Part shown: positions 14,074-18,584 of the stretch, piece after piece
Layout of the letters: every line of letters begins with the position of its first letter
Position numbering within the stretch: position 1 is the first letter of the stretch
DNA from: WLWS01 sp964639535
Lineage (GTDB): Bacteria > Pseudomonadota > Gammaproteobacteria > Eutrophobiales > Eutrophobiaceae
NCBI GenBank assembly: GCA_964639535.1
Contig: CAZXDV010000031.1
Coordinates: 1-18,584 of the forward strand
Length of the DNA stretch: 18,584 bases
Direction of reading: 5' to 3'
Program-made: the position numbers and the translations under genes
The notes under the pieces: generated by a model
Told to the model about the DNA's origin: nothing
What the model saw: only the letters and a program-made list of their open reading frames with translations
Databases searched by the model: none

Positions 14074-15081
14074 TTAGTGCACCTCGCTCAGGGATTTAAT
14101 ATATTCCAGTGCCTCACCGCTTTGCTGAACTGCACGGGCCTGCTCGATACCCAGCTCGATTGATTCCGCCGTGCCAGCAAGCCACAGGGCTACCCCCGCA
14201 TTGAATAACACGCAATCTGCCCGGGGGCTGTTTTCTCCGGCAAAAATGGCACGAAGTATTGCAGCGTTATCAGCGGCAGTTCCACCCTTGAGATCCTCAA
14301 GCCTGCAGCGTGTGAAGCCGTAATCCTCCGGTTGTAATTCAATTTCGCTTATCTTTTTCCCTTCTACCAGTCGAGCATAGGTGGGGCCTGTCATGGATAT
14401 CTCATCAAGACCATCGGCAGAATGTACCACCATGGTCTTTTCGTGTCCGGCAAGAGATAGCGCGTTGGCCATGGTATCCAGTAATCCAGCATCAAACACA
14501 CCGATCACCTGTCGTTTCAGGTTTGACGGATGCAGCAGTGGGCCAAGGATATTAAACAGGGTGCGCACACCAATCGCGGTGCGAATGGGAGCAATATTTT
14601 TAAAGGCCGGGTGGTACAGTTGCGCAAACAAGAATGCGAAATTATGAGATTCCAGGCTGGCGACCGCCTTGCCAGGGCTGAGGTCGGTGGCTATTCCCAA
14701 TTCATTCAATACATCCGCACTACCACTTTTGCTGGTGACAGAGCGACTGCCATGTTTTGCAACGGCGACACCGGAAGCGGCAATAAGTAATGACGCGGTG
14801 GTGCTGATATTGAAAGTACCAGCTCCATCACCACCTGTACCACAGAGACACACAGCCGCGTCTGGCAATTCAATCTGCACCGCGCGCTCGAGAAATACCT
14901 CGGCTATTGCAGCGAGCTGTTCAGGTGTTTCACCACGGGCACGTAGCAGTACCAGCAGGGCCGCCTGCTGTTCCGGTGGGTACTTCACACCATCACAAAA
15001 ATCAGCAAAACAACTTTTCAGTGCGTCGATATTGATTTCCCGATTATCGATCAGGTCATTGAGTAAATTTTCTATAGCCAT
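14074..15081 (-). CDS. trpD: Anthranilate phosphoribosyltransferase TrpD
   Basis: TrpD joins anthranilate to phosphoribosyl pyrophosphate. The 335-residue product is of normal length and is not fused to TrpG. The PRPP-binding motif GTGGDG (81-86), the AKHGSRSVTSKSGSAD block (108-123) and RTLFNILGPLLHP are family hallmarks. The ATG at 15081 has GGAG nine bases upstream. The trp operon begins here: the 83-base gap to the upstream AraC-type gene holds no trpE, trpG or leader peptide with clustered tryptophan codons that I could see. trpE/trpG and trpB/trpA must therefore lie elsewhere in the genome. Confidence 0.96.
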   Translation of the reverse strand: MAIENLLNDLIDNREINIDALKSCFADFCDGVKYPPEQQAALLVLLRARGETPEQLAAIAEVFLERAVQIELPDAAVCLCGTGGDGAGTFNISTTASLLIAASGVAVAKHGSRSVTSKSGSADVLNELGIATDLSPGKAVASLESHNFAFLFAQLYHPAFKNIAPIRTAIGVRTLFNILGPLLHPSNLKRQVIGVFDAGLLDTMANALSLAGHEKTMVVHSADGLDEISMTGPTYARLVEGKKISEIELQPEDYGFTRCRLEDLKGGTAADNAAILRAIFAGENSPRADCVLFNAGVALWLAGTAESIELGIEQARAVQQSGEALEYIKSLSEVH

Positions 15082-15164
15082 ATCAGGTGCTCCGGTAATA
15101 TTGACGATACACTTATCCCCGGGACATGACCAGCCAGATAATTGGGCCGAAACATAATTAGAAC

Positions 15165-16205
15165 CTATTCGCTTTTTCTTCGAGTCGCTGACGGAGTTTC
15201 ACCAAACCTCTCGCGGTAACACTTTGCATATTTACTCAGGTGACTGAAGCCACAATCAGTAGCGATTTCTGAAATCGTGTTGTCGGCATACCTGGTATCC
15301 AGTAACTTTTGTCGTGAGACACCGAGACGAAAATCCCGCAGGTATTCCATTGGAGTTGTATTCCTGTAACGGCGAAAACCATTTTGCAAAGCCCGTTCAC
15401 TCACTGCCGCACATTTGGCCAGGTCGAAAAGTTGAATCACATCCCTGTAGTGGTCTGCAATGTAATTTTCCACGCGCCTTATGTAATCCGGTACTTGCCC
15501 CACGACAGGGGCGCCGACAAGTTCTCCCTGGTTGTGAGACAGTTCCGCCAGGATCTGTGCGTAAATCAGCTCTTCCCATTTCCTTTCCACAATCGGCAAT
15601 CGTAAATTCACATGCCCTTTATCAATTTCATTGCAAGCGTGTACCAGCAGGTTCATCAGCCCGCTGGCCTGGTGCGAAATTCCCGGATCCGCTGAATTAA
15701 ATAACAGCTCAGAGGAAAGTGTCTTTCCGGATTCACGTTCGAGAATTTGCTCCAGTCCGCGCTGAGAAACTTTTACTGTGAAATTCATCATGTCATTGGA
15801 TAAATCAAGTATTGCTGGTACTCCCGGATTGAACACAAAAACATCCCTGCCGGATAAGGGAATTACATTACCGTGCTGTTTAACGGCACCAGTTCCGCGC
15901 AGTAGAACCAGCATGAAAAAGGTATTTTCTGGTGGGCACACACCAATTCGAATAGCCGTACCATAGTAAAGACTGTTGATGCCAACACGACCGATATTGA
16001 TGCCGCAGTGTTGAAAATTGACGGAGTAATTCTTGTCCAGTGGATTTATCGTGTGCCTGCCAAGGTATTTTGCGAGGTGATCCCGGGTCGCAATAAGATC
16101 GTCCGTCTCGCAGACAAACTGGCTTTTCAGGGGTAACCTGGTTCGGTTACTTTCGTTCAGGATCTGCACCTGGATATGTTCTCGACCATGCGTATTCGGG
16201 CTCAA
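15165..16205 (-). CDS. AraC-family transcriptional regulator
   Basis: The 346-residue protein has an N-terminal AraC-binding-like sensor domain (about 25-210) and a C-terminal double helix-turn-helix (about 245-346). The second helix-turn-helix carries the family signature: TISEIATDCGFSHLSKYAKC followed by YRERFGETPSATRR. The first contains LFDLAKCAAVSERALQNGF. The sensor resembles that of FeaR-type regulators, but the ligand cannot be named. The start is uncertain: the longest form begins at a TTG (16205) without a clear ribosome binding site, and an internal GTG about a dozen codons later is an alternative. It is divergent from the membrane-protein/iron-sulfur operon with only 96 bases between them, so it most likely controls that operon. 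It could also be co-transcribed with trpD, 83 bases downstream. Confidence 0.92.
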   Translation of the reverse strand: MSPNTHGREHIQVQILNESNRTRLPLKSQFVCETDDLIATRDHLAKYLGRHTINPLDKNYSVNFQHCGINIGRVGINSLYYGTAIRIGVCPPENTFFMLVLLRGTGAVKQHGNVIPLSGRDVFVFNPGVPAILDLSNDMMNFTVKVSQRGLEQILERESGKTLSSELLFNSADPGISHQASGLMNLLVHACNEIDKGHVNLRLPIVERKWEELIYAQILAELSHNQGELVGAPVVGQVPDYIRRVENYIADHYRDVIQLFDLAKCAAVSERALQNGFRRYRNTTPMEYLRDFRLGVSRQKLLDTRYADNTISEIATDCGFSHLSKYAKCYRERFGETPSATRRKSE

Positions 16206-16274
16206 CTACTGCGTAGAAAGGATACTCCAGCAATGAGATATGTTCTATATTAGTAGTCACCACATTGGCTCATA

Positions 16275-16286
16275 TTAACCAGTTAA
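16275..16286. promoter_or_regulatory. Small palindrome TTAAC-CA-GTTAA before the membrane-protein gene
   Basis: Perfect five-base arms lie 16 bases before the ATG at 16302, in the 96-base divergent region; a further TTAACC occurs at 16295-16300. It could be part of a regulator site but AT-rich short palindromes arise easily. AraC proteins usually bind direct repeats, none of which I could define. Confidence 0.25.
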
Positions 16287-16301
16287 AAAGAGAATTAACC
16301 T

Positions 16302-16649
16302 ATGTTTATACTCGATATCCTGCGCTGGCTTGTAGCAATCCCCCTGTTGCTGATTTCCACTTTTTTTATCATCACCAATATCCGTTTCCTGGTCGAAACA
16401 ATTCGGCTTGGGCTGGACGCAGGCCCTGCACCGGTAACTATCATGGGCGGGCTCACGGGTTGTATCGGCCTGCTGCTATTACCGGTAATGGGCTTTTCTG
16501 ACCGACTTTCCCTGCTCTGGATTCCGCTGGTTCTCGATCTGGGCTCGCTGCCGTTTTATGGCGGCATGCTGGGGCTTGCCGTTGTGCAGTATTTCAATAC
16601 AGGGATCTGGCGCAAGCAGCCGGATTATGTGGAAGGAGGAACCGAATAA
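16302..16649 (+). CDS. Small integral membrane protein with three predicted helices
   Basis: The 115-residue product has three hydrophobic segments, about residues 8-28 (WLVAIPLLLISTFFIITNI), 42-64 (APVTIMGGLTGCIGLLLLPV) and 70-95 (LLWIPLVLDLGSLPFYGGML). A charged C-terminal tail (RKQPDYVEGGTE) follows. I do not recognise a named family. Size and helix number recall the RdhB membrane anchors that accompany reductive dehalogenases, but the WYEW motif of RdhB is not present. The TAA stop overlaps the ATG of the next gene (TAATG), so the two are translationally coupled, and GGAAGGAGGA near its end serves the next gene. This suggests a membrane partner for the downstream iron-sulfur proteins. The start has only a weak AGAG ribosome binding site. 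Confidence 0.85.
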   Translation: MFILDILRWLVAIPLLLISTFFIITNIRFLVETIRLGLDAGPAPVTIMGGLTGCIGLLLLPVMGFSDRLSLLWIPLVLDLGSLPFYGGMLGLAVVQYFNTGIWRKQPDYVEGGTE

Positions 16650-17674
16650 TGGGCTTCTTTAACTACCAACTAAGCGACAAGGGAAAATTCACCCCTTCAA
16701 AATTCCACCAGGTGATATGGCCGAAGAATGCGTCCGGTAACAAGGTTAATGGTCTTGGCAGGGATAAAAAGGAAAGGCCGACCCAGTCATACCACAAGCA
16801 TCACCCCTGGTATCCTTTTGGCCTTGCTGAGCAGTGGTTTATTCACAAGTGCATGTATGACTTTCGCATTTCCAACTGGTACTTCAAGCACTGGATAACC
16901 GAAAACGTTACAAGGCTCGGCAAGATTGCCAGCAAGAAAAAAGAAGACAGCCCGGAGAACTGGACAAAAATAGTCAAGGAAAAAGCCCTGGCTGATGATG
17001 ATGTCCATGTTGTGGGTATTTGTCGTATGAACCCCGACTGGGTTTTCGCAGATCGCGAAGTACCGAGGGGTGAATGGGTCATCATGCTGGCAAGGCGCAT
17101 GGATTACGATGAGTTTTCAAAGAACATGAAAGGCGACTTTGTTTCCCAGTGTCGCGAAGTAATCAAGTCCTACGTCAAGGGCCAGGAAACCGGGTATCGC
17201 CTGGCGAAGTGGATTCAAAGCCAGGGTTACTACGCCTCATTCAAGGGCGGCTTGAGTGATGACCACCTGTTCACAGTCATTCCTGCTGCCATTGAAGCGG
17301 GCATTGGTCAGCTCGGCAAGCACGGTTCGCTTATCTCTGATGAGCTTGGTAGCAGCATGCGACTCACACCAATCCTGACTGATATGCCCTTGTTGCCGGA
17401 TAATGCGCGGGACATTGGCGTGGATGACTTCTGCTCTACCTGCCAGCTTTGTGCCAGGGACTGCCCCGCCGATGCCATTACGCATGAAAAGCAAATGGTC
17501 AACGGCGACATGAAATGGTATGTGGACTTTGACAAGTGCGTGCCTGCATTTAATGAACTGTATGCCTGTGGCCTGTGCCTGGCAGTTTGTCCCTGGAGCA
17601 GACCCGGGGTCGCACCCAACCTGATGCAGAAAATGTTGAGGCGAAGAGAAAAAAACGCTACCGGGGAGAGTTAA
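16649..17674 (+). CDS. Reductive-dehalogenase-like double 4Fe-4S protein (copy 1)
   Basis: The 341-residue product has two ferredoxin-type 4Fe-4S sites: C262-x2-C265-x2-C268-x3-C272-P and C297-x9-C307-x2-C310-x3-C314-P. The second site, with a distant first cysteine and ending in CGLCLAVCPWS, is characteristic of reductive dehalogenases (RdhA) and relatives. The preceding AAIEAGIGQLGKHGSLISDE and MRLTPILTDMPL (237-248) match the RdhA/QueG-type cobalamin-domain region. Unlike respiratory RdhA there is no Tat signal and the protein is about 100-200 residues shorter, so it should be cytoplasmic or membrane-attached via the upstream protein. A cobalamin cofactor is inferred. The N-terminal 120 residues are rich in aromatic and basic residues. 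The ATG follows an excellent GGAAGGAGGA by eight bases. Alternative: an uncharacterised iron-sulfur oxidoreductase that does not act on halides. Confidence 0.85.
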   Translation: MGFFNYQLSDKGKFTPSKFHQVIWPKNASGNKVNGLGRDKKERPTQSYHKHHPWYPFGLAEQWFIHKCMYDFRISNWYFKHWITENVTRLGKIASKKKEDSPENWTKIVKEKALADDDVHVVGICRMNPDWVFADREVPRGEWVIMLARRMDYDEFSKNMKGDFVSQCREVIKSYVKGQETGYRLAKWIQSQGYYASFKGGLSDDHLFTVIPAAIEAGIGQLGKHGSLISDELGSSMRLTPILTDMPLLPDNARDIGVDDFCSTCQLCARDCPADAITHEKQMVNGDMKWYVDFDKCVPAFNELYACGLCLAVCPWSRPGVAPNLMQKMLRRREKNATGES

Positions 17675-17678
17675 AACC

Positions 17679-18584
17679 ATGGGTATCCTGACAAGTACCA
17701 TTAGGGAAGACGGCAGCTTTACACCCTCGCGTATGTACCAATGGCTACGCCCTCGCATATCGGGTAATGAAATCAACGGCGTCGGTGAGACAGAAAAGAG
17801 AAGACCAACACCCGTTTACCACTACGTTTGGGTAAAGCATCCCTGGCGCCGGTGGCAAAACTGGTTTTATTTTCGCGTGTCCTTTCCACCCGGTTACATA
17901 AAACAGTTTGCCCGTGCGCTGTTCCTGCGTTACGCACCGCTGAAACAAGTAGCAAAGTCGAAAAGCAGCTTATCACATACCGATTTGACTGAAGGTCTCA
18001 AGGAATACCTCCTTGACCAGGGTGCTGGCGACATCGCCATAACACGCATGCGACCAGAGTGGGTTATTGAAGGTATGACAGTGAAAGAGCCCATCGTTGT
18101 GACAATGGCAGTGCCCATGGACCATCAAATCATGATGAAAATTGCAGAAAAAGGGCGTGACATGACTGGAGGGATCCATGTCATTCAGAAATACAATGAT
18201 GGCACTGCCCTGGCCCGACTTGGTTCAAACTGGTTACGGGAAAACGGATATCATGCCCGCGGCTACTGTGGACCTGCTTCAGGCCAGTTTACCTCCGTTC
18301 CGGCAGCTATTGCTGGCGGCCTGGGGGAACTGGGCAAACATGGCTCTATCATCAATAAGAAATTCGGTTCCAACTTCAGGATTGCCTACATACTTACGGA
18401 TGCAGAATTGATTACCACTGAGGCGGAGTCATTCGGTGCCGATGACTTTTGCACCAACTGCAAAGTTTGCAGCAATTACTGTCCGCCCAATGCCATCACC
18501 CATGAAAAACAGATGGTGCGAGGAACAAGCAAGTGGTACGTGGACTTTGACACGTGTGTTTCTTATTTTAACGAAGCTTATGGT
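17679..18584 (+). CDS. Reductive-dehalogenase-like double 4Fe-4S protein (copy 2, cut by window edge)
   Basis: An open frame of 302 codons starts at the ATG at 17679, four bases after the stop of copy 1, with GGGGAGAG upstream as ribosome binding site, and continues past base 18584. It is a diverged tandem paralogue: both begin MG, share FTPS near residue 14, xGNxxNGxG near 30 and RPT near 43, and are strikingly alike in ITHEKQMV...KWYVDFD before the second cluster. First cluster cysteines are C258, C261, C264 and C268 (DDFCTNCKVCSNYCP); C293 begins the second. The motif GGLGELGKHGSIINKKFGSN (213-232) is closer to the RdhA consensus than copy 1. The middle region (residues 60-200) is much less conserved, suggesting a different substrate or a heteromeric partner. 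The rest, including three cluster ligands, lies outside the window. Confidence 0.82.
   Translation, partial: MGILTSTIREDGSFTPSRMYQWLRPRISGNEINGVGETEKRRPTPVYHYVWVKHPWRRWQNWFYFRVSFPPGYIKQFARALFLRYAPLKQVAKSKSSLSHTDLTEGLKEYLLDQGAGDIAITRMRPEWVIEGMTVKEPIVVTMAVPMDHQIMMKIAEKGRDMTGGIHVIQKYNDGTALARLGSNWLRENGYHARGYCGPASGQFTSVPAAIAGGLGELGKHGSIINKKFGSNFRIAYILTDAELITTEAESFGADDFCTNCKVCSNYCPPNAITHEKQMVRGTSKWYVDFDTCVSYFNEAYG

Noticed and set aside
15082..15164. Trp leader peptide and attenuator before trpD
   Set aside because: No short open frame with clustered tryptophan codons and no alternative hairpin with a T-run is visible in these 83 bases.
16649..17674. Epoxyqueuosine reductase QueG as the identity of the first iron-sulfur protein
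   Set aside because: QueG shares the two-cluster region, but the CGLCLAVCPWS end, the tandem duplication and the membrane-protein neighbour fit reductive-dehalogenase-like proteins better.
17237..17776. Leftward open frame of 179 codons across the two iron-sulfur genes
   Set aside because: It is antisense to both genes, spans their junction and has no family features.

Overview
The window looks like a chromosomal segment of an aerobic, heterotrophic gammaproteobacterium, possibly marine. That assignment rests on moderate GC content, dense operons, a complete-looking start of a phenylacetate (paa) catabolic cluster, and amine dehydrogenase and Trp proteins of proteobacterial type. No rRNA, tRNA, insertion sequence, integrase or CRISPR array was seen, and no stretch longer than about 200 bases lacks a gene.

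Region 1 (1-6137) is phenylacetate catabolism. Leftward genes are paaZ, a gene of unknown function, paaI, paaA and the 5' part of paaB. paaK diverges rightward from paaZ. PaaK activates phenylacetate to phenylacetyl-CoA, PaaA/PaaB belong to the epoxidase, PaaZ opens the oxepin ring and oxidises the aldehyde, and PaaI is the salvage thioesterase. Two intergenic regions carry TGATAC half-sites with a 27-base spacer, the layout known for PaaX operators. A different palindrome lies upstream of the unknown gene.

Region 2 (6219-8453) is a compact leftward operon for a tryptophan tryptophylquinone (TTQ) aromatic amine dehydrogenase: heavy chain, light chain and a monoheme cytochrome c. It converges on paaK. 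Oxidation of an arylalkylamine such as phenylethylamine would give an aldehyde that, once oxidised to phenylacetate, feeds region 1. The maturation genes that normally sit between the two chains (mauE/mauD type) are absent here.

Region 3 (8655-10881) has an NTF2-like protein and a natural NUDIX-metallo-beta-lactamase fusion, rightward, ending at a symmetrical terminator shared with a convergent EthD-family gene.

Region 4 (11064-15081) is a leftward trpD-trpC-trpF operon with a phytoene-dehydrogenase-like FAD oxidoreductase as its last gene.

Region 5 (15165-18584) has an AraC-type regulator divergent from an operon of a small three-helix membrane protein and two tandem, diverged proteins resembling reductive dehalogenases in their double 4Fe-4S region. 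The second runs off the window edge. This operon is the best candidate here for an undescribed system.
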